A DNA stretch of 64,000 nt. Origin: Bacteroidota bacterium (GTDB taxonomy: Bacteria; Bacteroidota; Bacteroidia; Bacteroidales; JAGONC01). Position numbers and translations under genes: made by a program. Positions 27,068-35,800 of the stretch are shown here, one piece after another; position 1 is the first letter of the stretch; every line of letters starts with the position of its first letter. The stretch covers positions 62,001-126,000 of the forward strand of contig JAKLFC010000003.1 in the NCBI GenBank assembly GCA_022711405.1, read 5' to 3'. A model generated the notes under the pieces. That model ran no database searches. It had not been told where the DNA came from and saw only the letters and a program-made list of their open reading frames with translations.

Positions 27068-28672
27068 TCAGAATTTTTCGTCATATTTTGTCCAGAGGAA
27101 ATCGCCCAGCTCCCAGGCTTTGTTCACCACGCGGGTTCCCCATTCATTGGTATAGCCGGTCAGGAATCCGATTGTTGCCTGCGGTTTTCCGGGATCGTAT
27201 ATTTCCAGGGCTCTTTGCTCGGTGCCGGCCTGGCTGGCAAATAGTTCCTTCTGCCAGGGATTCCAGACTGCATCCACATCGTGCCGCATATCTCCCCAGC
27301 GCTGTGCAGCGAGGGTACCCAGGTAATTGAACGCCCACCATGCCGATTCGCGGGTGAATCCTTTGGTTCGGCCTGGTGTTTTGTAGGGCTGCGGAAGGTC
27401 GGTGACGCTGCAGTAGACAGGTATATAGATGGAAGTGGCCACGTTGTCCATGGCCAGCCAGGCCACACCACCGATCTCATCCGGAAGCCAGCTGCGGCAC
27501 TGGATGATGGTGGCGTACATGGTGTACCACCGGGCGATGGTACGTTCTCCCATCCATCCCCAGCCGCCGTTTATTTTGAATACTTTGTTCATGTCGTAGG
27601 GCATGAAAGGATTGGCAAGGGGTGAGATGACCGTTTTGCCATTTTCATCCGTCACCGTGATGTCCTTGATGAAATTATAGGGAGTGCCCTCATAATAGTC
27701 CTTAAAGATGTTCACCAGGTCCTGTGTGGTCACCCGATGGTCGGGTTTAATGGAAAAGGGGTAATTTTCGGCGTTTGCGTCCAGTTTGAGCGACGGGGCC
27801 AGCAGGTCGAACACGCGCCATTCGCGCCGGCGTGAGCCCAGGGAGGTACGGCTTTCCGGCGCGTAGGCATAGCAGAAGCGGAAAGGTTCCTTTGCCGGAT
27901 TCCACCAGCCACTGTCGATGGCTACCCGGAAGATATTTTCCGATGCCATGAAATAATCCGGATCGTTCAGGTCGATCTCCTTGATGGTGCTGGCGTTGGC
28001 ATTGACGCCCACGTGATCGTCGGGCACGCGCTGCGCCGCCCAGACAGAACCTTTGTACCCCTTTCCGGGACCGAGGATCTCCAGGTGCCACACTTCGTTC
28101 TTATCGGCGATGGTGAGGCATTCTCCTTCGTCGATCCAGCCATATTCGGCCGTCAGTTCACCTGCCATCCGGATGGCGTCCCTGGCTGTGGTGCACCGTT
28201 CAACCATCAGTTGGCAGAGGCGCTGGCAATCGATCACCCCGATGTCGGAATGCAGGCTGGCACGTCCACCGAAGGTAGATTCGCCGATGCCCAGCTGGTG
28301 TTCATTCATGCAGGGATAGGCAGAATTGATGAACGCATAGGTATGTGCAACCTGGGGTATCTCGCCGATACGGATGTTGGAATAGGAAGGCATGGCGGTC
28401 GTATCACAGGGGATGCGTTTAAACATGGGCGCGGTTGCCCCGGCAGGATGGTCTTTGGCGGGGGTCATCCAGATCTCAGAGCGGGTGCGGTGGCTGTCGT
28501 CGGTATGGGAAGTATAGACCGAGCCATCGGCGGATGCCAGTTTCCCTACAGTGATGGAGGTGCACCCGTCGGGAAATCCTGCGATCCAGTCAGGTTTATC
28601 GGTCTGGGCGGAGAGAAATCCGCAGAAGAAAAGGAAAAGAAATCCACATGATGCATGTCTGATAATACCCAT
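27068..28672 (-). CDS. C69-family dipeptidase, exported
   Basis: A 534-residue Ntn-hydrolase-type peptidase (PepD/U34 group). A signal peptide (SCGFLFLFFCGFLSA) is followed by a short spacer and the nucleophile region PDGCTSITVGK with Cys37, which would become N-terminal after self-processing. SADGSVYTSHTDD, ECLTIADKNEVWHLEILGPG and the late RTKGFTRESAWWAFNYLG are typical family blocks. It cleaves dipeptides; in Bacteroidota exported members probably work in the periplasm. It is the first gene of a two-gene operon with the M14 carboxypeptidase, so both serve peptide breakdown. It is transcribed divergently from purF. Confidence 0.9.
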   Translation of the reverse strand: MGIIRHASCGFLFLFFCGFLSAQTDKPDWIAGFPDGCTSITVGKLASADGSVYTSHTDDSHRTRSEIWMTPAKDHPAGATAPMFKRIPCDTTAMPSYSNIRIGEIPQVAHTYAFINSAYPCMNEHQLGIGESTFGGRASLHSDIGVIDCQRLCQLMVERCTTARDAIRMAGELTAEYGWIDEGECLTIADKNEVWHLEILGPGKGYKGSVWAAQRVPDDHVGVNANASTIKEIDLNDPDYFMASENIFRVAIDSGWWNPAKEPFRFCYAYAPESRTSLGSRRREWRVFDLLAPSLKLDANAENYPFSIKPDHRVTTQDLVNIFKDYYEGTPYNFIKDITVTDENGKTVISPLANPFMPYDMNKVFKINGGWGWMGERTIARWYTMYATIIQCRSWLPDEIGGVAWLAMDNVATSIYIPVYCSVTDLPQPYKTPGRTKGFTRESAWWAFNYLGTLAAQRWGDMRHDVDAVWNPWQKELFASQAGTEQRALEIYDPGKPQATIGFLTGYTNEWGTRVVNKAWELGDFLWTKYDEKF

Positions 28673-28701
28673 GATTTGAAGAATTTAGTTTGAATGATAA
28701 A

Positions 28702-28709
28702 CAAAAGTA
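28702..28709 (-). promoter_or_regulatory. putative -7 box for the C69-M14 operon
   Basis: On the minus strand this reads TACTTTTG, an exact TAnnTTTG match, 30 bases before the C69 start. An upstream TTG lies at about 15 bases, shorter than the usual 19-21, so the -35-like element is doubtful. Confidence 0.45.
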
Positions 28710-28763
28710 AAAAAATCCTGTTAACAAGCCAGAAACGCTGCATTACCCGTTCGCTATTATTAC

Positions 28764-28771
28764 TACATTTG
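28764..28771 (+). promoter_or_regulatory. putative -7 box for purF
   Basis: TACATTTG matches TAnnTTTG and lies 22 bases before the ATG at 28793. It supports that start over an earlier in-frame ATG at 28694, which would put the promoter inside the gene. Confidence 0.45.
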
Positions 28772-28792
28772 CAGTTCCATCCCACCCGCCCT

Positions 28793-30694
28793 ATGAGTGA
28801 ACCTATCCGACATGAATGCGGCATCGCGCTCATCAGGCTGCTCAAACCCCTTGAATACTATATCGCTAACTATGGTACGGCATTCTACGGCTTCAACAAG
28901 CTGCACCTGCTCATGGAGAAACAGCACAACCGCGGCCAGGATGGAGCCGGCATCGCCTGCGTGAAATTCGACATCGAACCGGGACACAATTATATCGACC
29001 GGAGCCGCAGCGACTCGGAAACAGCATTGAATAACATATTTTCAGAAGTTTACGATAAGATCCAGGCACTGTATGAACGATTCCCCGAACGCCTGCTCGA
29101 CGTCAATTACCTGAAATATCATTTCGACTTTGCCGGTGAACTCTACCTGGGCCATCTACGGTATGGAACCTTTGGCAGGCACGGTCTGCTCAACGTTCAC
29201 CCCGTGCAGCGCTATAACAACTGGAAAACACGTAACCTGGTCCTTGCGGGTAATTTCAACCTGACCAATGTGGATGAGCTCTTCGAGAAGCTGGTGGATT
29301 ACGGACAGTATCCCGTGGAAACTTCCGACACGGTCACGATCCTTGAAAAGATCGGCCATTTCCTGGATGAAGCCAACGACGAGCTTTACTATCATTACAA
29401 GGCACAGGGATATTATAAAAGGGACATCACAGAAAAGATAGCGGCGAACCTGGACCTGCAGAAGGTACTTGCCAACGCCTGCTGCCACTGGGACGGAGGC
29501 TATGTGATCGGCGGGATGCTCGGGCACGGCGATGCGTTTGTGCTGCGTGATCCCGCGGGAATAAGGCCTGCCTACTACTACAGGGATGAGGAGGTGGTGG
29601 TGGCTGCATCCGAACGGCCTGTGATCCAGACGGCCTTCAACGTACCGGTCGGGCAGGTCAGGGAACTTCAGCCGGGCCACGCCCTGATCATCAAGGCAAA
29701 CGGTTCAGTGGATGAGTTGCCGTTCATCGAACCTCAGCAGAAGAAACCCTGTTCGTTCGAACGCATCTACTTCTCGCGGGGAACCGACATCGATATCTAC
29801 CAGGAACGGAAGAATCTGGGCAAGTCACTAGCGCCTGCCATCCTCCGGGCGATTGATTTCGACCTGGAAAACACGGTGTTTTCCTACATCCCCAATACAG
29901 CCATTGACGCGTTTATGGGCCTTATGGAGGAGCTGAATGCATTTTGCGATACCCAGATCAAGGATCAGATCATTCAGCTGGGAAGCAAGCTGACACCGGA
30001 AAAGCTGGATGCACTTTTTGCCCTGAAGCCCAGGATAGAGAAAGTTGCCGTCAAGGATATCAAACTGAGAACCTTCATTGCCCAGGAAACCCACCGCGAT
30101 GACCTGGTAACCCATGTGTACGACATTACTTATGGCACCGTCAGAAAAGGGATCGATAACCTGGTGGTGGTGGATGATTCCATCGTGAGGGGTACCACCC
30201 TGCGTCAGAGCATCATCCGCATCCTCGACAGGCTGGGCCCCAAAAGGATCATCGTCGCCTCCTCTGCTCCGCAGATCCGGTATCCTGATTGTTACGGCAT
30301 CGACATGGCCAGGATCAGCGATTTCATTGCCTTCAATGCTGCCATCAAGCTCCTGAAAGAGAAACAGATGACCAGCGTCATCAACCATGTCTACAAAAAA
30401 GCAAAGGAACAGGAAAAACTGCCAAAAGAAGAGATCGAAAACGTGGTAAAGGATATTTACCGCCCATTCACCGCCGGACAGATCTCGGAAAAAGTGGCCC
30501 AGATGCTAATTTCACCTGATCTGCAGGCAGAAGTGAAGATCATCTACCAGTCCATCGAAGATCTCCACCTGGCCTGCCCAAACCATACCGGTGACTGGTA
30601 TTTCACGGGCAATTATCCCACCCCTGGCGGGAACAAGACCGTCAACAGGGCCTTTATCTACTATATAGAGGGAATTAAGGAAAGGCCCTACTGA
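28793..30694 (+). CDS. purF: amidophosphoribosyltransferase
   Basis: A 634-residue class II amidotransferase catalysing the first step of purine synthesis: PRPP plus glutamine to phosphoribosylamine. The start at 28793 places the nucleophile at Cys9 (EPIRHECGIALI), so a short propeptide would be removed. EKQHNRGQDGAGIA and GHLRYGTFGRHG are glutaminase-domain motifs, and NLVVVDDSIVRGTTLRQS is the PRPP-binding loop. It is longer than the ~470-500 residue E. coli and B. subtilis enzymes, with extra segments in the glutaminase half, a form seen in Bacteroidota that often coexists with a standard PurF. A specialised role of this long form is therefore possible. It is followed by a palindromic repeat and the convergent HIT gene. 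Confidence 0.88.
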   Translation: MSEPIRHECGIALIRLLKPLEYYIANYGTAFYGFNKLHLLMEKQHNRGQDGAGIACVKFDIEPGHNYIDRSRSDSETALNNIFSEVYDKIQALYERFPERLLDVNYLKYHFDFAGELYLGHLRYGTFGRHGLLNVHPVQRYNNWKTRNLVLAGNFNLTNVDELFEKLVDYGQYPVETSDTVTILEKIGHFLDEANDELYYHYKAQGYYKRDITEKIAANLDLQKVLANACCHWDGGYVIGGMLGHGDAFVLRDPAGIRPAYYYRDEEVVVAASERPVIQTAFNVPVGQVRELQPGHALIIKANGSVDELPFIEPQQKKPCSFERIYFSRGTDIDIYQERKNLGKSLAPAILRAIDFDLENTVFSYIPNTAIDAFMGLMEELNAFCDTQIKDQIIQLGSKLTPEKLDALFALKPRIEKVAVKDIKLRTFIAQETHRDDLVTHVYDITYGTVRKGIDNLVVVDDSIVRGTTLRQSIIRILDRLGPKRIIVASSAPQIRYPDCYGIDMARISDFIAFNAAIKLLKEKQMTSVINHVYKKAKEQEKLPKEEIENVVKDIYRPFTAGQISEKVAQMLISPDLQAEVKIIYQSIEDLHLACPNHTGDWYFTGNYPTPGGNKTVNRAFIYYIEGIKERPY

Positions 30695-30735
30695 GATATC
30701 AGATATCAGATATCAGATTAACGATATTTGATTTG
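30694..30735. repeat. ATATCAG/GATATC word repeat between purF and the HIT gene
   Basis: Three overlapping copies of GATATCA are followed by GATTAACGATATTTGATTTGAGATTTG. The block starts at the purF stop codon and runs about 23 bases into the HIT gene, whose last nine residues it encodes. A closely related sequence with the same words in the same order lies at 60342-60390, after the DPP-IV gene. Confidence 0.8.
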
Positions 30736-31114
30736 AGATTTGCTGGGCGATTTCGGCAAATTCCTGAGGAGTAAAGGAAAGCTTTGGTTTTTTGAAATCG
30801 ATATCGTAGATATCGTTCAGGGGTACCAGGTGAATGTGTGCATGAGGTACTTCGAGCCCAACCACCGCAATACCGATCCGCTTGCACTCGATGACCTTTT
30901 CGATGGCCAGGGCGACCTTTTTGGCAAAAGCAAAAAAATCCCTGTATTCCCCGTCGTTCATATCAAAGATATAATCAATCTCTTTTCTGGGCACAACGAG
31001 GGTATGACCTTTTACCAGCGGATTGATATCGAGGAAGGCAAAGAACCGGTCATCCCCTGCGATCTTGTAGCTGGGTATTTCGCCGCTTGCTATTCTTGAA
31101 AAGATGGTACTCAT
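30713..31114 (-). CDS. HIT-family nucleotide-binding hydrolase
   Basis: A 133-residue histidine-triad protein. The triad reads HAHIHLVPL with His91, His93 and His95; the middle histidines act on nucleotide phosphoramidates or adenylates. The N-terminal block IFSRIASGEIPSYKI and FLDINPLVKGHTLVVP are classic HINT-branch features. Cellular substrate is unknown. The final residues (ISNQISLI) come from an intergenic word repeat and were probably acquired when the original stop was lost. It lies 26 bases after greA, a neighbour pair often seen in Bacteroidota, and is likely co-transcribed with it. Confidence 0.93.
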   Translation of the reverse strand: MSTIFSRIASGEIPSYKIAGDDRFFAFLDINPLVKGHTLVVPRKEIDYIFDMNDGEYRDFFAFAKKVALAIEKVIECKRIGIAVVGLEVPHAHIHLVPLNDIYDIDFKKPKLSFTPQEFAEIAQQISNQISLI

Positions 31115-31140
31115 GGGATCAGGTTTTTAATGAATTGGTT

Positions 31141-31620
31141 TTAGCGTGATATTTCAATGATCTCAAAGGGTAATGTCCCGGCAGGCACATGGATTTCGAC
31201 GGTCTCGCCCACTGATTTGCCCAGCAGTCCCTTAGCGATCGGGGAGCTGACCGACAGTTTGCCGGTCTTGAGATTGGCCTCTTTTTCAGGTACCAGTGTA
31301 TAGGTCATTACCGCGTTGTTGTTAAGGTTTTTGATTTTCACGGTGGAAAGCAGCAGCACCTTTGAGCTGTCCAGTTTGGTCTCATCCAGGATACGGGCAT
31401 GACGGATCTCCTCCTGCAGTTTGGCAATTTTCATTTCGAGCATTCCCTGGGCATCCTTGGCAGCATCATATTCCGCATTTTCAGAAAGGTCGCCCTTGTC
31501 CCTGGCTTCGGCTATCTGGCGGGAAATCGCAGGGCGTTCGATCGTGATCATGTGGTCCAGCTCGTTCTTCAGCTTGTCCAAACCCTCCTGGGTGTAATAC
31601 TTCACCTGTTTCATAAGCAT
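31141..31620 (-). CDS. greA: transcription elongation factor GreA
   Basis: A 159-residue protein of normal GreA length. The N-terminal coiled coil has YYTQEGLDKLKNELDHM, RPAISRQIAEARDKGDLSENAEYDAAKDAQ and the acidic tip (Asp-Leu-Ser-Glu-Asn-Ala-Glu) that enters the RNA polymerase secondary channel to stimulate transcript cleavage. The C-terminal FKBP-like domain ends PAGTLPFEIIEI. A second in-frame ATG at 31614 is the more conventional start; both give the same fold. It leads a greA-HIT operon. Confidence 0.96.
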   Translation of the reverse strand: MLMKQVKYYTQEGLDKLKNELDHMITIERPAISRQIAEARDKGDLSENAEYDAAKDAQGMLEMKIAKLQEEIRHARILDETKLDSSKVLLLSTVKIKNLNNNAVMTYTLVPEKEANLKTGKLSVSSPIAKGLLGKSVGETVEIHVPAGTLPFEIIEISR

Positions 31621-31689
31621 TTTTTTGACGATGTATAAAAAGCAAACTGGAAAGTCACTTCTTCAGAAACTTCCCAGTATGCGAAGTTA

Positions 31690-31697
31690 CAAAATTA
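31690..31697 (-). promoter_or_regulatory. putative -7 box for greA
   Basis: On the minus strand it reads TAATTTTG, an exact TAnnTTTG match, 70 bases before the greA start and just downstream of the end of the PorV/PorQ gene. This indicates that greA does not depend on the outer-membrane operon for transcription. Confidence 0.4.
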
Positions 31698-31713
31698 ATT
31701 CTCAGATGGTTCT

Positions 31714-32772
31714 CTAAAAGCTGATGCCGGCACCGATACGGTGAACGCCGTCAAAGGGATCGGTATCGGTGTACGAGTAATCTACATAGAATTTTGTATT
31801 GGATTCCTTACCCAGGGGGACCTGGACGGTAAATCCTGCGCTGGGTCCTGTGAAAACGGTCGTACGGTCGGCATCTTCCGTTATTCCGTCTTCATAGGTA
31901 TACCCTCCCCTGAGCATCAGGTAATCCTTCAGTGAGAACTCCAGGCCAGCGGATATCTGGTCTTTTGCAAATGCATTGGAAACGAAATTGGCCGCGAGTG
32001 TGAGCCGGTAATTGCCTGTGAAATTAATATCATAGGCGGCGCCGATGTTCAGCTGGGAGGGCAGCTGATACTTGGCAGCACGCTGTTCGACCGTGAACTG
32101 ACTTTCCTGGCCGGGCAGCAATGTGCGGATTGCCAGTCCGTCGCCGGAAAATTTCATCGTCGGTCCCCAGTTCCTCAGTGTGATCCCGAAGTGGATATTG
32201 TCGGTTTCACCGGTCACATACTGAATACCGGCATCTATGGCAAACCCGACCGCCGACATGTCAGAGATGCTCTCTGATACCAGTTTTATCTGCAGTCCTC
32301 CGTAAATGCTGTTGGAGAACATCCGGGAGTACGAAAGGGCAAAGTTCAGCAGGCTGGGTGAGAAGTTACCAATTCCGCCTTCCGGAAGGTCAACGGTGGT
32401 GATGGGTATGTCGCCAAACGACATCGACATCACACCCAGTCCAAAAACACCGGATTCACCGATCTTCTGTGTCAATCCAAACGTGTAGATATTGATGTCG
32501 GCCCCTTTCAGCCAGTTGGTATGGCCAAAGGTGATATCGGTCTTGTGGATGAATGCAGTTCCGGCAATATTGCTGAACATACTTTCCACACCCTTGATGT
32601 TGGCGGTGCTCACTCCGCCCCATCCGGAGCTGCGTGCCCACGGATTGATCAGTAATTCAGAAGCTCCGGCCTCCCCTGACCTGTCTTTATTTCCTCCAAA
32701 TGTAGTGAGCACAGGCATAATCGTCAGCCATGCGATCAAAACAACGGGAATATATCTTAGCATCTGTTTCAT
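31714..32772 (-). CDS. PorV/PorQ-family outer-membrane protein
   Basis: A 352-residue exported beta-barrel protein. After a signal peptide the mature start GEAGASELLINPWARSSGWGG is the typical PorV/PorQ opening (LxxNPxARssGmGgas), and NIAGTAFIHKTDITFGHTNWL follows the family pattern. Strands alternate through to GAGISF, ending in the aromatic residue used for barrel insertion. PorV carries T9SS substrates from the translocon to the attachment complex; PorV-like paralogues may serve single partners. It is the third gene of an operon after a 1436-residue exported protein (54-base gap) and a TonB receptor, so it is a candidate dedicated partner of that protein. Confidence 0.85.
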   Translation of the reverse strand: MKQMLRYIPVVLIAWLTIMPVLTTFGGNKDRSGEAGASELLINPWARSSGWGGVSTANIKGVESMFSNIAGTAFIHKTDITFGHTNWLKGADINIYTFGLTQKIGESGVFGLGVMSMSFGDIPITTVDLPEGGIGNFSPSLLNFALSYSRMFSNSIYGGLQIKLVSESISDMSAVGFAIDAGIQYVTGETDNIHFGITLRNWGPTMKFSGDGLAIRTLLPGQESQFTVEQRAAKYQLPSQLNIGAAYDINFTGNYRLTLAANFVSNAFAKDQISAGLEFSLKDYLMLRGGYTYEDGITEDADRTTVFTGPSAGFTVQVPLGKESNTKFYVDYSYTDTDPFDGVHRIGAGISF

Positions 32773-32826
32773 TGTAGAGAGATTTACAGGTTTACAATTT
32801 CTTTTTTCATTTTTCTCCGTCAGGGA

Positions 32827-35800
32827 TTAGAAAGCATTCAGGTCGACCGGACGAAGCGATCCAAACCATTTGAGTATTCTCTCACCAATGCCGTCTGCTT
32901 TGACATAGATGAGGTATATGCCACTTGCCACGGGGATGCCGGCATAGTTCTTCAGGTCCCAGTCGATTGAGGTCTTGGAGTCGTCCTTGGTGAACTGCCG
33001 GATCAGGGTTCCGCTCATGGTATAGATCGAGACCGTGCATCGCTGGGGCAGGTTGGTGATCTTCACCCGGTTGTCGAGCTGGTCGGTTTCATAGGGTGAA
33101 TAGCCATAATATGGATTTGGAACGATATTGATCAGATCAAGGTCTGTTTTTGCCTTTTCCACATCATTGGTCACTGTGGCAAATCCTTCGGTGCTGAATT
33201 CATAGGCCGGGTAGAATTTGTTGTAGGTAATATCCGGGCCGGGAATAAAGTAGGATGAATCGGGATAATAGACCGTATCGGCCATCGGTATGGAGAAATA
33301 CTGGCTGTAAGGTTTGGTGATGCGGATCTTAACTTTTGCATCATTGGAGAACCATGGTTCGCCTTCCACCGCCAGGGGGATGCCGACCCACATGCAGGAA
33401 GAATAGATGACGGCCTTGCCCACCTGGTTATAATCGTTCATAATTTCTTCCCTGATTCTCTTTCCAGCGTCATAGGCCGGAATGTCAAACTGCCTCAGAT
33501 ACACACCACCCTCAGCATATTTATTATAGCTGACGCCAAACACATATACGTAATGTTTACCACCGAAAATGGCCCTGGTGTTCAACGGATCGGTGAAATC
33601 CCAGACGTTGGATGTGGGATTCCACAGCATATCACGTCCGTTTTCTTTTACCAGCCATGAATCTTCGCTAAAGGCGATGTTGAGTCTTTCCCCGGTTTCG
33701 ATGTTGATCGCGTATCCCGGGAACCATCCCATGCCGGTAGGATTGATGTAATTGGGGTCATCCGGGTTGTCGCTGGCTTCGGTCACGCCGGCAGGTGTCG
33801 GTGTGCCATTTTTATCCACGGAACGGCCCGACCTGACGTCGAACTGTGCTGTACCGCCTTCGGCCAGCTTTGCATCGGGGCACATTTCAATGACCGGGCA
33901 ACGTGTCCATTTTGATTTATCCGAGGTCAGGACGATATCCACACTGGCCACATCATAGATGTTCATGGTCAGTTTTGACTGGTTCACCACTTTTCCACCT
34001 CCAAAGGCCGGTCCGGCTGAGTTTTGGGAATTGGATGCGCAGATGCTGTAGGGTGCCCATGTCCCGTCCAGCACGGTTTCATAGTTCGCATCGGGGTCGT
34101 ACGCCCGCCCTTCGGGCGTACCGTTCGTTCCGATGTAGATGTTCCAGTCGTTGTAGGCAGCATTATCCGGGTCGGTAAATTCGCCACCGCGGATCCAGTT
34201 CTGTGCCCAGGGATTGTCATCATCGGGCACACCGCCGAGCCATCTGCGGGAACTGTCGGCATAGGCGATCGTGCTGCCCAGGAGCCCGCTGTTTTCTTCC
34301 AGCACGGCATACACATCGTTCTGGTCAGCATCCTCACCTATTTTGAAAGTTCCGGGCTGGAACTTTTGATGTATGGTGATGGAGAACCCAAGGTCAAGGA
34401 AAAGTTGTTCATTGTTGTAGGAAATATTCGTATCCGAGACATAGGTCTTATTGTTCACCATGTCGATCAGGTTCCATTTGGCGACATATTTTGAAGATGT
34501 GTCGCCGCTCGTGTTGGGGTCATCGGTGATACCGTAAATCCTCATATAGTACAGCGAATCGAATTCCACCCTGTATGTACCGGCTTTGACATTCAGCGGA
34601 TCGATGATCCGGACCAGGATTGGGCCTGCATTGGCTTCATATTCAGGCTTGTAGTCGATGGGATAGGCTTCCGTTCCATAGATGTTCCCACCCGTGGAAT
34701 CAGCCCAGTCCACAGGAGGCTGGGCGAGAATATGATCGACACTTTCCTGGGTAAGCTCCAGGACATTACCTCCGTTGCCCTGTCCGGCCAATCTGGTTAT
34801 TTTCGGAATTTCCCCGTAATCTGCCTGTGCTGATATTGTTCCAACGGTCTTGTGCGGGATGCCGGTGTACACTTTGATGTTTTTCCGTCCGGCAAGGTAA
34901 GGTTCTTTTTGCCCATCCAGTCCTATGATGGGAGGCTGCTGGGCACCGGGATCCTGGCTGTAGATCATGAACTGGTTGAAACCATAGGCCAGTGCGAGGA
35001 AATAATACTGTTTATGGTTCACAAAGCGTTCACCGCTAAAGGCATCCTCTGTGAGAACAAAGGTATGGCTGATCCCTATGTCAGATCCGTTGACCTCCTC
35101 CACGGGCACATTTCCGTTAAGGGCCTGGTCAAAATAATAATTGACGAGTTGTCCCACATCGTTTTTCACGTCACATTGGTATACCGGGCGGGCCAGGTCG
35201 GGATTCTTGATGTCAGCCACCGAAACGCTTGCATTGGCCAGCTGGTAAACCTGGTATCCTTCAAAGTTATAGGTGGAGTCGTACCTGTCGTCGCCGTGCA
35301 GGTCATCGGGGCTTTTAATGTTCGGGTCGATCTCTTCGTAGCCTTCATTGAAGTTATTGCCAGCGTCGTTGGTCTTACGGTTGGTGATGTAGAAGATCAG
35401 TGTCTGGTCGAGCTCGCGGATGGTAAGATCCGGGGCATTGGGTCCATTGACGACCTGGAAGCAGTTATCGAACAGCGCCTGGCATTTGTCGTCGGTCACC
35501 CTCAGCAGTTCGACGGATGCCCAGGGCCCTCCGGAGGCTGCTCTTGCCCAGGGAATACCTACGGTGATGTAATTGACCGCTCCGGGTTCCAGAATAAAGG
35601 GTCCTGCCGACTGCATGAACCTTCTGTCGTAGGGGTTGTTGCCGGCTGTGACCTCAGTCCAGTAAACGTCGCCGTTGGGAGGATTGCCTTTAGTGCCCCA
35701 GAAGCAGGGATCGGAATCCCCGGGAAACATGAAATCACATTCAGGTCCATAGGCACCTGATGAAACATGCGCATTGCCTCCATACATCATTTTTGTACCG

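Noticed and set aside
34852..35760. 302-residue plus-strand frame inside the 1436-residue gene
   Set aside because: It is antisense to a well-supported exported protein whose frame is unbroken; its sequence shows no domain and no promoter.
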